Positions 43,500 to 56,826 are shown, numbered from the stretch's first letter. The stretch is 64,000 nucleotides of DNA from Isoetes taiwanensis (GCA_021234155.1 JAJEKV010000183.1:620001-684000), one strand, 5' to 3'. Notes: generated by a model not told the origin, from the sequence alone. Program-made: numbers and translations.

Positions 43500-45010
43500 A
43501 GAAGTTACAGGCCCCTCTTCTTGCCACACTCTTCTTGCCACACTCGTCCTTCAAGATCTGGTGTGTCATGGTCTGTTGTGTTTTATTGTCTTCCATTAGC
43601 TTTGAGAACCCAAAATCACCTAAACGAGCACAGAATTTACCATCTAAAAGCACATTTGCAGCTTTGATATCTCTGTGCACTATCCTCTGCTCCCATCCAC
43701 AGTGCCATTTGGCATGTAATCATAAACCAGAATCAATTTTGTGGCACATTATCATCATGTTTTTTCCTATTTCTAAATTGGGCCCTCTTGATGTAGACCA
43801 AGCAGGCACAGGCACAGGCACAGGCAGCAGGTATGGTAATGGCAAACACAATGATAAGAGTGCGTCGAGTATTCTCACTGGAATTTGAAGGAATTTGAAG
43901 TTGGGCAATATTAAAACTACAATAAGAAATTATATGTAATTCCCCTGCAGAACCAGACTGTTTACATTGATTCTTAAACAGTTGCAGAATCATTATTTTT
44001 AATCAATGTAAACAGATGATAAGAATGCGTCTAGTATTTTTACTGAATATGGGAGCAGACGAAACAGGCGGATTATTTTGAGGCGGAGGCGACGGAGATG
44101 GAGCAGACAAAGGAATTTGAATTTGAAGTTCTGCAATATTAAAACTCCAAGAATAAACTGTATGTAACTCTGCTGAGGCACCTGTACTTGCAGAATCCAA
44201 CATACAAGAAATCGTCATGTTTAAACAATGTAAACAGGTCTACATGATAAGAGACAATAGCTGCAGAAGGATGAGAATTGCTTTGTTGGGTGATTCTCAA
44301 TTCAAGGAGTTGAGTCTCTGCATCATAATCGATCCATGCCCTTTGTTTCCCACTTGTAAGATTTTGATAGCACGTGTGGTTGACAGAATGCATACTAGTA
44401 TTCAAATCTATCCCAACATGGAAAGAAGAATGATTACAAGTACACTCAGAACCACAATCTTTTATGTTGGCGTCTATGTTATACAGATTAAGGTAAGTAT
44501 CAAACTACACTGCAACGAAGGGGTTATCGACAGTGCCATTTAGGCCAATGGATCTGCCTCCTAACGAATGTGTTGGATCAGATTGCACGAAGAAAGCCAT
44601 GCCATCGCTAGGGCAAAGACTGGCAATGGTGGTGATAAGAAAGTCGACGACCGTAGAGAAGGATGCTGCAGTGGTTGCATTCTTAAATCTAAAGGGCTGA
44701 TTGTAATAAACTTTGCCTAGACTGTCTGTTATGTCTTTACCATTCTTGTTGATTGTAAGATCGACATAATCGGTGTTGATAGTTACGTCCCCAAGGGAGA
44801 CGCAGGAGACATTTGCATCATTGAAGGGATCAAAGGTGAAATTGGCAGAGGCCAATTTCAAACCATAAGATAGGCCATAAGAAGAGCAGGAGCATGATAA
44901 GAAAAGAAGAGCAGGAGAATGATAAAACCATAAGATAAGAAGAGCAGGAGAATGATAAGATAGGCCATAAGGGAGGGCATTTCTATGGCCACCGGAGCTG
45001 TTCTTCACTC
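43500..45010 (-). pseudogene. L-type lectin receptor kinase relic (copy 2)
   Basis: Same gene type as 1917-3990 but more decayed. From 44990: a signal-peptide region expanded by short repeats, then lectin residues ANFTFDPFNDANVSCVSLGD, KNATTAASFSTVVDF and DGMAFFVQSDPTHSLGGRS. After a shift near 44520: HVGIDLNTSMHSVNHTCY, then a partly duplicated stalk, a transmembrane segment (IIVFAITIPAACACACACL, with a CA-repeat expansion near 43803-43825), and a jump to the kinase catalytic loop [13 protein letters not shown] and DFG at 43590-43680. The kinase N-lobe and C-lobe are missing. Confidence 0.85.
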
Positions 45011-46640
45011 TGCTGTGCCCCTTTCTCCAGCAATCTCATAACTATCCATCTTGGAAGTTTCAAAAGGATTATTTCGTAAAAGTTTCAAACCAGTAATTTT
45101 GATGAATGGAAAATTTTGTGGAATTTTTTGTATTGCCACCTGGCCTTTAAATTTTTTGCCAGCTCAGCGTTGGGAAAACCTTTTTCCTCCTATCGGAAAA
45201 TTTCCTGTAGTTTTCTCACTCAATTGGAAATTATAAGTTTGAATCGGATCGTTCTTGCAAACAAAATTCATAACCAGATCCTATTTTCCCAAGACAAAAA
45301 AAAAAATTAAAGTACACTATAATCAATTATTGCCAACTATTCACCAAGTACTCAAAAATAGCGGTAGGAAATCAAACAATAAGATACAATAACGAGAATA
45401 AATTATTAGATGCAAGAAAGCAAGAATTAACATAGAGGAAAGGGAGAAAGTGAGCCATAATAAATTATTTGGAGGGACCTCGGCACAATATTGATAACTT
45501 ACATCACACCACATATGAGGATTACTTCGAAAAGGATGGGAACATATATAATCATTATCAGTATTTTCATATTTCAATGGATTTTAAAAATGCTAAAAAT
45601 GCAGTAACAGTGGCCTCATTTAAATGTTTCGAAGACAAAATACAAAAAAGGGATAAATAGAACATAGAGAGAGGGATTACCTCTGAGACAGTAATAGGAT
45701 GATTGATCTTAGTTAAACCCTGTACTATAGTTGTGTAGCTTTAAAGTGACGAGTTTTGCTTTTCATGAAGCTTGCTAGGCGACCTTTGTGCGTCGATAGC
45801 TTATAAGCCAAATATATTTGTCTTAATTTCGTGTCTCCATCTCCATTTCCATAGTTTTTTAATACTACTGGAGTTTAAGTTCTGTGGGTTTCTTGCTGTG
45901 AAGGGGGCTAAAATGGTCGGAAGAAGAAATATTCTCTCTGTCTAAACTGCAAACACTTGGCATGCATAAGCTGTTTTTTGTTTTCTGTGTGTTTTCTAAT
46001 ACTGGAGATAATGCTCTGCACAGCTCTGCAACGCATTCATAACATTGTTTGGTTAATCAGACAAATCGAAAGCAACATGCCCTCAGAATGGCATTCAAAA
46101 CACGCATTCAGAACGGCATCAAGAAACCAGAGAAATGGAGCAGAGGCCGAAACGAACCCAATGAAGTAAATTTGTCACAAGGAAGTTGGAAAGAGAGAAA
46201 TTTCAAGAGAAGATCTGCCTGAACCTTGTTCCCCGGTGCCACACAGCCCTTAACGAACTTCATGCTCGTCTGATACTCTGATAATTCATCAACCATGCTG
46301 CAGACCCGCCATTATAGAGAATAGTTGGAGAAGAAAAATGAGCTTTTTATTTCCCTCCTTTTGCTTAGTTTGTTGCCCAAAATGCATTAAATTTTTGCAG
46401 CAGGTGTGGGATTTCCGATGGACGGCGATCTGATTTGTTATTACAAACACACAAACAAATTTATTGCTACAGTAGGAGTAGGATAACTACAACAGAATAG
46501 AAGACGTAGTAAGTGCCGGTTTGCAGTTTTGTTGTCGGGAATATTCCAGAAATCACTATTTTTTGTGAAGAAGGTCTTCTGCCACTTTGGATGGCGAATT
46601 GGCAATTTAAAATGGCATATTTGCCTCTGCCTTGGAGTTT
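45011..46640. other. Non-coding region
   Basis: AT-rich, with no supported gene or repeat family. Confidence 0.4.
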
Positions 46641-46651
46641 CCCCAACACTG

Positions 46652-46714
46652 TGCCAGCTGACCTAGTGGGCCCTGCTACAGCTGGCCCGTTGCGGCCCGC
46701 TAGGTCAGCTGGCA
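46652..46714. repeat. Foldback: 21-bp inverted repeat
   Basis: TGCCAGCTGACCTAGTGGGCC (46652-46672) is the reverse complement of 46694-46714 with one mismatch, with a 21-base spacer. A short hairpin of this kind may be a MITE remnant; no target duplication was found. Confidence 0.8.
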
Positions 46715-47802
46715 GCCGCCAGCAAATTTCATCGCGAAATTTTCTCCTCGTCAAAATTACCCAACGAAATTTCAATCACGTTCAGATTTTTCCTATTCTA
46801 GAGATCCTACAGTTTTTTGCTTCTTTCTGCTCAAAAAGACCAACACAACATCAACAAGGTTTTTTGCTTTTTAAAATTTTGTTGATTTCGGGCGAAATTT
46901 AAAGGTGGATGAAATTTCGTGCTTGTCTTTTAGGGTGTGTTACAATGCTCTGATGTTCAACTATCGTTAATTGACATTCAACAGCATTTCAATAATAAAA
47001 GTTCTCATGGTATTAATGTCAACTAATCACTAAAAACCAATCAAGAAGTACTAGTAAATGTGTGCACGGCATTGCCGCTCATAACTAAGGGCGTGTGTGT
47101 TAGACTTTCTAATTAGACCCCGATCCCATCCCATGGAGTAGGTATCAAATTTAGGTCTTCCATGAATCTACCATATCAATTTTCGTCATAGACTCTATAG
47201 AGCCTCCTTCTGTGGTTCCAACAAATTACATGGTTGTGTTTAGTATTTTTCGCTCTTTTGTTAAAGTTTCATAGACAGATCAAAATAGAAGTCATAGGCA
47301 ATTAAGACGATGTTGTAGAGACGTATCTCAAGATGGGTTTTGATATATCCTTATCAAGATAATGCAACATTTTGAAAATCTCTAGAAGATGTGTGATCCA
47401 TTGATTAAATGCAAAGACCATACAAATCATTAATTTGATGTATTGGTAGTAAGATGTCCAATTGTATAGGTTGACCCATTTATGATGAATGACTAAATCC
47501 TTGATAAAACATTATGCGTCATAGGATATGCTCAAGAACGCAAGGCATACGTCCCTAGCAAATCGGTGCCCGACAATGCCATGCCAGGCATATGTCACAC
47601 CATGTATCCATAAGGACTTTCAATATATATGTTACATGTTATTGGTGCATAAGGATTGTGTTGAAAAATGTGCAAGTGGAGACCAATGATATCGAAATCG
47701 TTGATAGAGTGTGCATGCTTAATGAGTATGTTTGTAATTGTTGGCATTTAGCCATACTCCAAATAGCAGATTATGTTTATAATTGATGGTGGGTTGGCAT
47801 GG
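46715..47802. other. Non-coding region
   Basis: No supported gene or recognised repeat; moderately AT-rich. Confidence 0.4.
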
Positions 47803-48840
47803 GCTCAAAGTTGCACTTGGAGTGTAGTAGACAATTGGGTATTGGAATTGATGTTTAGTGGGTCTATGTGCATCATTAACTTGCTAAAACAATCTAAATA
47901 ACTTTTGCTGAGTGGTATATACCAACCGCCATAACTTGCCCCAAGTTGTCTCCATCTTATCTTCTTCTAAACTAATTGTTGAGTGGTCTATATCAACTGC
48001 CATAACTTGCCCCAAGTTGTCTCCATCTCGTCTTCTTCTTAATTAATAGCCATACCCCTTTCTATCTTGCCCTTTTCTAACAAATTACCATATTTCCAAA
48101 CCTGGATACATGTCCCATACTAAAAGTTGTCTCCATTACGTCTTCTTGTAGAGTGCAAGAAATACAAACATTGGCTCCGCCATGTCACTGACCCTCCTCT
48201 ACATCGACACGCAGTGAGGCAGTATCGCCTCTTCCTTAAACCTAAGAAAGCCATGCACATTGTAGTGCATCGAAGGGAAATGTTGTAACTCCTGGACCGT
48301 CAAGAACCTTCTGGCAAAGAGTGCTCAGAAAGCCAGTACAACCCATAGGGAACATTACTTCCGAGCAGTGGGGGCAATACTTGCAGCAGACCCTCAGGGT
48401 GTATAAGCAGCATTACCCCCACAAGAAGGCCTGGTGCTGGAAATCACAGAGGCAGACGTTGAGAAGGGCTTATAGCATCTTGCAAATGGGAAAGCACTAG
48501 ATCTGGATGGTATGTAGGCATAGTTGCTCAAGTGGGCAAGGCCCTCCATGGTAGCAGTATTGACTGCCTTGTTCAACACGGCATTACAATTTACAGGAAG
48601 GTTTCCCACTGCAATGGACCACGAGCAGAGTGGTTTCCATCTACAAGGCCGGCAACCCACATTGTCCAGCCAATTACCGAACAATTATGGTAAGTTCGGT
48701 ATTTGTAAAACTGCTAGCCGGGATTATCGAATAGCAATTAATAGGCTGGACAAAGGCAGCAACAAAAATTTTAGTGGCCCAGGCAGGCCATTCGGCCACA
48801 GATTACTGATTCAAGCAAAATGTGACGGCTGACTTGAGTA
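47803..48840 (+). mobile_element. LINE family 1, 5' portion (second copy)
   Basis: Matches the minus-strand copy at 1-1405 in reverse orientation. After the 5' UTR come decayed linker sequence (around 48290-48500) and the start of RT (ANGKALDLDGM, then LTALFNTALQFTGRFP). Stops and shifts are frequent. Similarity ends near 48840. Confidence 0.75.
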
Positions 48841-49452
48841 GGATTCCTTACCTATGGAGTACCTGCAGATTCGCCAATTCGTGGCACTTTATTGCCAATT
48901 ATGACATTAGAATGGCCAACTACATCTTGGCTAATTCAAGTGGTATGGACTTTGGGCCAATTTAGTCCTAAGAGAGACCTAAATATGCTTAAGGAATGGC
49001 CATTCCACCTAAGACAAAAGTCTAAATAACTCCATTTGATCTGCACAATGAAAGACACCAAATGGAATGCAGTAAAATAGCAGGTCACTCCCTTAATTCA
49101 TCCATTACCTAATGTGCAGTGCTGGACATAGCAGAAAATATACCATCTGGATTACGCTAGCAGTGCTCAACAATGCACTTCAAAACTATCATGGACATTA
49201 TGAAAAAACCTATTTACATGATAATCATGCAGAGGCGTGTCTATAGCTGCATATGATTTGTTGCACATGTTTACTTGAATCCCTAGTTATCTTTCTCTGG
49301 CAGATAATTGGTTTAATGAGAAAGGCAAAGCTTTCTATGTTGTTTACATTTACTGGCCCTTTGCTTAGGTCAAAGTCCATATGGACATCAAAAATAGAAT
49401 CGTGGCATGGACAATCAAAGGTAGAATCAATTGGGTTCCACTTGATGATGCA
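48841..49452. other. Non-coding spacer before the Helitron pair
   Basis: No gene recognised. The last base, A at 49452, is the host side of the Helitron insertion. Confidence 0.4.
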
Positions 49453-52400
49453 TCTTATATTATAATGTTATTGTGTAAGTGTTGGACCCAGCCCTAAATC
49501 AAACGGTTCAAATTGTTCGGCGTAGATCCGAGGGCTGGGAAGTTACGTTGGAAAAAAAAGAAAAAAAAAAGGGGGCTAAGCCCTAATCCTGCGAGCGAAG
49601 GCTACCTATGGCTCCTACGTATGGCGGTATCGTCTGTGTGGTGATGGGGCAGGAGTGATCAGTAACGGCAGAAGCTTGTGACCACGTTTTCCTCTATAGA
49701 TTTTACAGGTCTTATTACCTTGAGTTGGACCAGATGGGAAGCGTTTTTCTGTTTGTTAAGGGCTCACAGAGCTATTGTTTCTTGGCTACTACAGTTTTGT
49801 CAATGAGAGCACAACCGGTTGAACCTACAGGTATCGTCTCTTGCCACAACCTATAGCTGGTTACTCCATGGATAACCTTAAATTAGATCCAGATGGACGG
49901 TTGAAGTTGTACTCTTGGACGAACACATCTATACATTTAATGAGGGGAAATGGTTTTTTCTTGGCCAAGAGCCATGTCCCATTCGAAAGGAATTCTCCAT
50001 TGCTCGGTTTGAAGCCCCCTATTTGTAAAGGTGACGGATTTGCTTCCGTTTTTAGGTATGTTAGACATGCTTCAATAGGCTTTCTGAGCTCAAGGACAAT
50101 CATGGGAACGCGGGTGTTCACTACTTTGTGTGAATGTTATGCCAGAACCGGTTTAGCTGGGCTATCAAAAGCTGTGTCTGCTGATTTTTCTCATTTTTCT
50201 CAGGTTAGTTTATTTATTCTCCAACCGACACAAGTTTCTAGGCCTAGAAGCTCATTGCTTCCTACGTTTCTACATATTGAGGTAAGTTCTTATACCCAAA
50301 TGCCTTCTTTTTTCTGTTCCCGTTTCCTCTTTTGTTGTTCATATCTATATTTCTTTGCATAAACAAAAAAAAAAAAAAGATAAATAAATGTACAATGTAC
50401 AAAACACTCTATGGTTTGCATTTGCTTATACAATGGGGCACCTATAGTCCATAATTTTTGCCACTGGAGGATCAGCATAAAGCAGACTATCAACACACTG
50501 AGCAAATGCCAGCCGGTTAATTGATAGACATTGACATTAATGGATGACAATGCAGACAAAGATTCATACAAGATCAAGATCCTTATTGATTGCCTTTGAC
50601 AACGCTTAGCGGTTGGCACCACCCCAATCTTCATGCAGAATATTGGTCAAAAAGCCAGCAAGAAGAACTTAATCATCCATTATGTCCACAAGTTTACGAA
50701 ATTTATTGCAGATAACTTGAAAAGACATATTTGTCTCGGGACTATGAAATACACACCATGTTCTCTCCATCCACGAGCCGACCATTGGTGCCCTGCAAGT
50801 ATTCAATTATTAACATGAACATTCATTCGGCTATCCATAAAATATCATACGGAGCATGAAAAACTCTTGAAAATCTACGGAATAAGAATTTGCCCCTTTA
50901 GATATGCCTAATGGTTGTATGTCAAAATGTTCAAATAGCCATAGTACTTTTTCCACAAAGGAAAATTATCTTTGATAAATAGGTTGTGTGCATCAAAAGA
51001 AAATGCAAGCCCGGTATAACCTAATATCAATGGATTGCCCGGCGATTGCAAGGGCTCGAGAAAATGGTAAACTGCTAGGCCTAGAAGCTCATTGCTTCCT
51101 ACGTTTCTACGGACTTTAATACTTCTACATGGAAGTAGGATCTTCGTTTTTTTGTCGGATAGAACATTTTGTGCTTTATTTTATATATCATGAGTTGCAG
51201 AAAGAAATGATCTAGACAAGAAATTGTGGAATGATTAAGGGTGACTGCATCGTCCCTATTGCTAGAAGTAAATGAAAAGAAGCTTGATTTAATTCATAGT
51301 CACGGTTGTGCTTTTTCTACCTTTGGTGCACATCATATTATCTCATTCTTTCTATTCTACTTACGGGTTGCTCAAAATGAACGTAACAGTAGTTCAATAA
51401 GTTTTCAACTTCTGGTGAGATGGATCACCATGCGGGTGTGCGATGCATTAGCACATTTTACATTTATTCATCGTGAGGCGTCTTTGCGGTGAGTTAAAAT
51501 GAAAGGGTAATCATGGCCAATCTTCAGTGATAGTAGCAACAAATCCATACTATTTCTTAGAGTTAGATGTGTTATCTTCTCAGTTCTCTGCATGTGGTTG
51601 CTCCATCTTATTTCTAAAAAGTCACTTTTGGATTTTGTCAATGAGCTTGATGAAGAGCTATCAGGTTCTTGGAAAACAAGAGTGAGGATCACAGTCGAGA
51701 TCTTCAAGCAATTGTTGCAGGAGGATGCTTCAAGGTCTTTTAAGCAGTTAATTTTAGAAGCAAGGAGCTGAGATGTGAACTATCCAGAAGATTATCTAGA
51801 AGATTATTAGGCCTCCGAATAAGTACTTTTACAGATCTATTGTCTCAGTTACCAAGAATTGGCAGTTCTCATAAGTATTGTAAAAGGAAGTGATGTGTTA
51901 TCAGCCTGAACATGATTTAATGTTGAAATTCCATTACATTATTCTATGCCATGTCTCCAAAGCTTAAAAAAAACAAGAACTTAGTCGTCTTTTTATAAAT
52001 TTAACACCGAGACACTAAAAAAATGTAGCCAGACTTGGAAGGTAATATTTGGAATTGTGACTTATCATATATTTGTTGTCAATGGTTAAAAAGCAGAATC
52101 TCATTTCCTACAGATATTACATTAGGCATTACATTAGGCACACATGCAATACATCTACATATATTCAAAAAAAATCCATTAAGTCCATCTTTATTCAAGA
52201 AAATTCATTAAGCCCACATTTCGTCTTTTGCAATGTTTCGTTTCTAAACGGCAAGAGCCATGAACACAGGTTTAATATTTAACTGCACACACAATTAGCA
52301 TTATCTAAGTACTTTTGAAGGTAGCTCTAATTAACTTTTCAAGATAGCTACAAAGGTGCAACACACAATGAACAAATTGTCTTTTAAAGGTAGCCCTAAT

Positions 52401-53397
52401 TAAAGGTGCAAAGTACTTTTCAAGATAGCTACAAAGGTGCAACACACTATGAACAAGTTGTCTACAATCACATTAGAAAACACAATAAATGCAATAAATA
52501 CAATGCCTTCAAAAGTTACATGATGTTGTTAACATATCCATAGCCACAACACATTCACGTTCATATACAAGCAACAAAAGAGAGTGATAATATGAGATTT
52601 AGCACACAACATCAAGAACTCACAGACATCGATATTTGCAATGTAGAGGTTTCCAAAATGATTCAACGGCCCAAAAATTACTGTAAGCAAATGCATATAC
52701 TCCCAATATTTGCATGGGTTGGCAATATTCTGAGGTTCCCAAATCCCCAAAGAATCTTTGGGCATAGATTATGTTAGTGTGCCCATTTTATGGTATAGTG
52801 TAAGGCAAAACCTAATAAATATATTTTCCAATTTATATGCAATAATCCCAAGAGCGAGGGGGCATATGCGTACAATTTTAGAGTTGCATGTGCTAGAATT
52901 GTACTTATGACTCACAATACCTATCAATCATGAAAATATTTAAGATGTGCGTTGCCAATTGAGTTCTACTTATGCTTGGATTTGATTTTGATAACATGCT
53001 TGGTTTATTTGGTCCCATATTAATACTTCCAAGCAGTTGATCTTAATAAGTCTTTACTATAAATCGGCTCATCTACCCTTAGGGAACAGAGGGAACTTAG
53101 GTCAAACTTTGATCCCTCAAAATTGTCCAGGATTTTGAAAGCTTTGATGCAATTTTGAAGTCCGATCCTGCTCATGGTCACATAAAATTACACTAAAGGG
53201 CGATCGATAGAATACCAACACCATGGGATCATTCTTACGATAAATGTGATATACATGCGACTACTTATCGTTTAGGCCTTTGCTACTATGTTTGGATATT
53301 TTGTTATAATAAAAGATTACTGCACACTTTTCTCATTTTGGTCAAAACATTTTGAGACTTCCAACCTATGCCCAAAGAACGCTGGCACCATTACTAG
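49453..53397 (+). mobile_element. Helitron 2 with captured exon
   Basis: Starts TCTTATATTATAATG, identical to Helitron 1 for about 40 bases, and ends with a degenerate hairpin (GCCCAAAGAACGCTGGC, 53370-53386), then ACCATTACTAG. The interior is unrelated to Helitrons 1 and 3, so only the ends are shared. This is typical of a non-autonomous family whose cargo is replaced by gene capture. Confidence 0.85.
49831..50281 (+). pseudogene. Captured exon resembling a G-type lectin receptor kinase
   Basis: Open segment between a splice acceptor (CTACAG before 49831) and a donor (GAG-GTAAGT after 50281). The start reads YRLLPQPIAGYSMDNLKLDP, then DGRLKLYSW. The L-DPDG-L-LYSW pattern is characteristic of the bulb-lectin/S-locus region of G-type lectin receptor kinases. 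The remainder is less clear. It probably represents a host gene fragment trapped in Helitron 2. Confidence 0.5.
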
Positions 53398-56111
53398 TAT
53401 TATAATGTTATTGTGTAAGTGTTGGACCCAAACCCTAAATTGGGCGGTCAGTTAATCTACCCAGCGGTGTAGATGATGTCACGTTAAAAGCCTTTTTAAA
53501 AAAAAAGCAAAAAAAAAGGGGTTTGGGCGTATTAGGGTTTTGTGGCAATGCTTTTCGTGTGCTTGGCTCCTCTCTCCGACATTTGACATTGCGGCTATGG
53601 TAAAATGGTAAGCGGCAATGGGCCGGGCAGCTCCCATGCTTCGAAAAGAGCGAGCTCGCTTATTTTTCGTGAAGTTATGGGTTTAAGTAGACTCTCCCAT
53701 CTCTTCCAAGAAGGACCGGTCATTGGTATCTCGGCAAACCACGGGCTCCTTGAGCTTTCTAGGTTTTATCTTTTTTCGCGTAACTTGGATGCTGAACCAT
53801 GGCGAAAATGTGGCTCAAGGTAGCTAATCTACATGTGGATTAGTATTTTACTTATTCTTCTACTGTTAGACTCATGTGGATGGCTTTTCTTTACTGCAGA
53901 CTTATGATTTGGGAACCATGCTAGAAACAATGTCAGAGATGTGCAAAGTGCACAAAATATATGAGAATGTCATGAATAGATGGTGGAGGTAATGAGGTAA
54001 CTTGATTGGAAGGCTGAGATAAGACACAAAAAAGGATCCCATTCCCCCGCATTACTTTCTATATTGAGTTGCAGTTGATATCCTTTGAAGAAAAGCATTG
54101 TAGCAGATAGATTGTAGAACAGTTGCGCCGGATATGAACAGATAGCATTGGATATGAGCAGATTTCATCAAATTGTAGCGGATAGATTGAGCAGTTATAG
54201 CGGCCGGACACTGCATTTGTCAAAGGCGGAGCATATTAGCTACAATCTTGAGCTTGGCTATGGCGTCTTATGGCAAGCTATGGGAAAAGTTTAGAAAGAT
54301 CGTAACACTCTTTTTTTTAAGCCATAGCGGGTTAGAATCATTCAAACTTTAAGAAAAGATATGATGTCTATGCGATTTGGAAGGCCTATCATTATTTGAA
54401 AGCATGATTTAAACAACGCAATTTGGGAGGCCTATGGTATTTGAAGGTGTGATTTAAACGCACTTCCGATGGGTCCTAAACAAGTTCACCAACTACATAT
54501 CAAAGAAATTTGAATAAACACTCAGATTTTGCCGCTGATCTGAGATCTAGCATATTGCAAATAAAATGTGAGTCTGGGCAAACAATATGGCGATCAAATT
54601 GCTTATTATGGATGAATGCCCCGGGCGAAATGAGCAAGCGGCAAAATATGCCATTATGTGAGCAAGTCATTCTTTGGGCGTGAGCGGATGGAAGAGAATA
54701 TCGGTATCCAAGCTCTAAGACTTGGCTATGGCATTACCCGGCCTTTTGGCAATCGATATTCTAACACCAATCGATCGGTATAAAGATTTTTTTACGCCAT
54801 AGCCGAAAGCCGAAAAGCTCTATGAACTTTAGGGTGCTACACTGCAGGGGGTATGGCTCAAATGCCTAGGTTTCCTGCTATTGCAGGTTTGAGTTGGGTC
54901 GGTAGCAGGGAGTATTCCAGGCAAGCTTTGGACAAATGCAGCATAAGGGCGAACCGAGATTACCTCTTTTTGCTTTTCGAGGTAAATTTCCACTTTGTTG
55001 CTGACTGATGTAACTTCTTGCAAGGAACTTACGCAATGTGAGTGTTTATATTTATTCAATGAATTCTATTCTCTACCATGACTCAATGGGATACCACCAA
55101 GGCTTCAAATAACATGTTGCTTGATGAAGTCTTTGTATCTGGCAATGTCCAAAGCATTAAAGCTTGAATTTGTGACACCTGATGCCAGTTGCATATGGTT
55201 TGATTGAATTCACTTACATTCTGTAGTCAGTGTGGAATTCAACTGAAATGCGCCACAAATATTGGACTACATGTAAAAATGCTTCGAGTGTTAACATGTG
55301 CATGGGCCTCAAATATTGGACTACATGTAAAAATGCTTCGAGTGTTAACATGTGCATGGGCTATAGGTTTTTAATTGAAGCAATTAGTTATGTAATGACT
55401 TCAGTTTTTGGGTAATAAAGGACAGTTCTTTGCGTTAAGATGACAACATTAGAGCATCATTTGGGTTAAATAAACATTAAGTTTGCATAAACATTAAACA
55501 CCCTCATATCTTGATTAAGGGTTTGGAAATAAACAATTGTGCCTAGAGACATTGGGCACTTTTTCTATTGTCCCCCTTTTTTTTTTGTTTATGAGTTCAA
55601 CAAATATATAGAGCAATATTTTATGTATGGCATGTTATTTACGTTTAGGAAGCTCAGAATTTGTGCATGCCATGTACAATTGCAGCATGAGGGGACATGC
55701 TATTTACATGCAATTGCTAGGTCAGACAATTGCAAACAGCTAGGGCGGACAACAACATGACCGTGGAAAGTAAAAGGGGACATGCTCTGCACAACAATGA
55801 AAACAACAACAATGTATCTCTCTAGCATGATCTTCTAAGTGTAAAGAGGGTACTTTACTTCAATATTGAGGAAGATTATCGTTATTATTTTTTGAGAGAT
55901 TAAAGACTAAACCAAAAGGAAAGCGCCTTAGAACATGCTATGTTTTTAAGAACTATTCCAAAATGATGCTTTGCGTAAGTGTTAAAGATGGTAACTGATT
56001 AAGGAACGGAATACTGAGCTAATACCAATCCATTAGGGCATCTCATCGTTCTCTTGAACATCATTTATACATTCTTAACTTATGCCCAGCAACGCTGGGC
56101 ACCATTACTAG
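53398..56111 (+). mobile_element. Helitron 3, directly abutting Helitron 2
   Basis: Homologue of Helitron 1 over its whole length (2,714 against 2,736 bases). It ends in the same hairpin (56084-56100) and CTAG at 56108-56111, followed by T. Its first five bases TCTTA are absent: sequence passes from the CTAG of Helitron 2 straight into TATTATAATG. Differences from Helitron 1 are mostly at CAG/CTG sites. Confidence 0.9.
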
Positions 56112-56639
56112 TATTGTGTATATAGTTCAATGCTAGACTTGTCTATAAGTTTTTGCTATATTGTTTATATCTAGTTCAATGCTGACTGCAAGGGGTGCTT
56201 AAAACTTATCAAGTGCTTAAAAAAAAAATTGCTTGCAAGTGCTAGTCTGGTATGAGTCTTAATGGCAGATACTACTTACTGTCATGCCGTGACAGTTACT
56301 AAGTATGTAGTTGCTTAATGCTAGAAAGCCATTGCAGAAGTGTTAATGTCATCAAGTGCTTACTGTCATGCAGTCAAGGTGCAGTGCTTACTGTTATGCT
56401 ATATAACTGTTTAAAACTAGTTGTTCATTGCATAAGTGCTCGTGTTAACCAGTGCTTACTCACAAGCACTGCTGAAACTAATTAAAGTGCTTAGTGTTTG
56501 AGCTAGAACCGTTTTGTACAAGAATTCAATGTTTTGTCACATGCATGGATAATAGAAGTAAGAACGTTTTCAGATCAAAAACTTTTTTTCATTCAAAATA
56601 TGGCCAAAGCCTATTTGGCTGTACATAACAATCTTTTTG

Positions 56640-56825
56640 AAAATGAAATGCCCGGAGGCTTCAACTATTCACAAATAAAAAAGCCCGGAGGCTTGCAGTC
56701 ATATACAAAAAAGTCCATAGGCAATCTGGAGGCAATCTGGAGGTATTCCGCAGGCAATCTGGAGGCAAGCTGGAGGCAAGAACAATTAAAAAAAAAAAAA
56801 GGCGTTGGAGGCAAGCTGGAGGCCC
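56640..56825 (+). repeat. Short tandem repeats GGAGGCAATCT/GGAGGCAAGCT
   Basis: Irregular array of GGAGGC-containing units, with GCCCGGAGGCTT repeated upstream. No function evident. Confidence 0.7.
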
Positions 56826-56826
56826 T

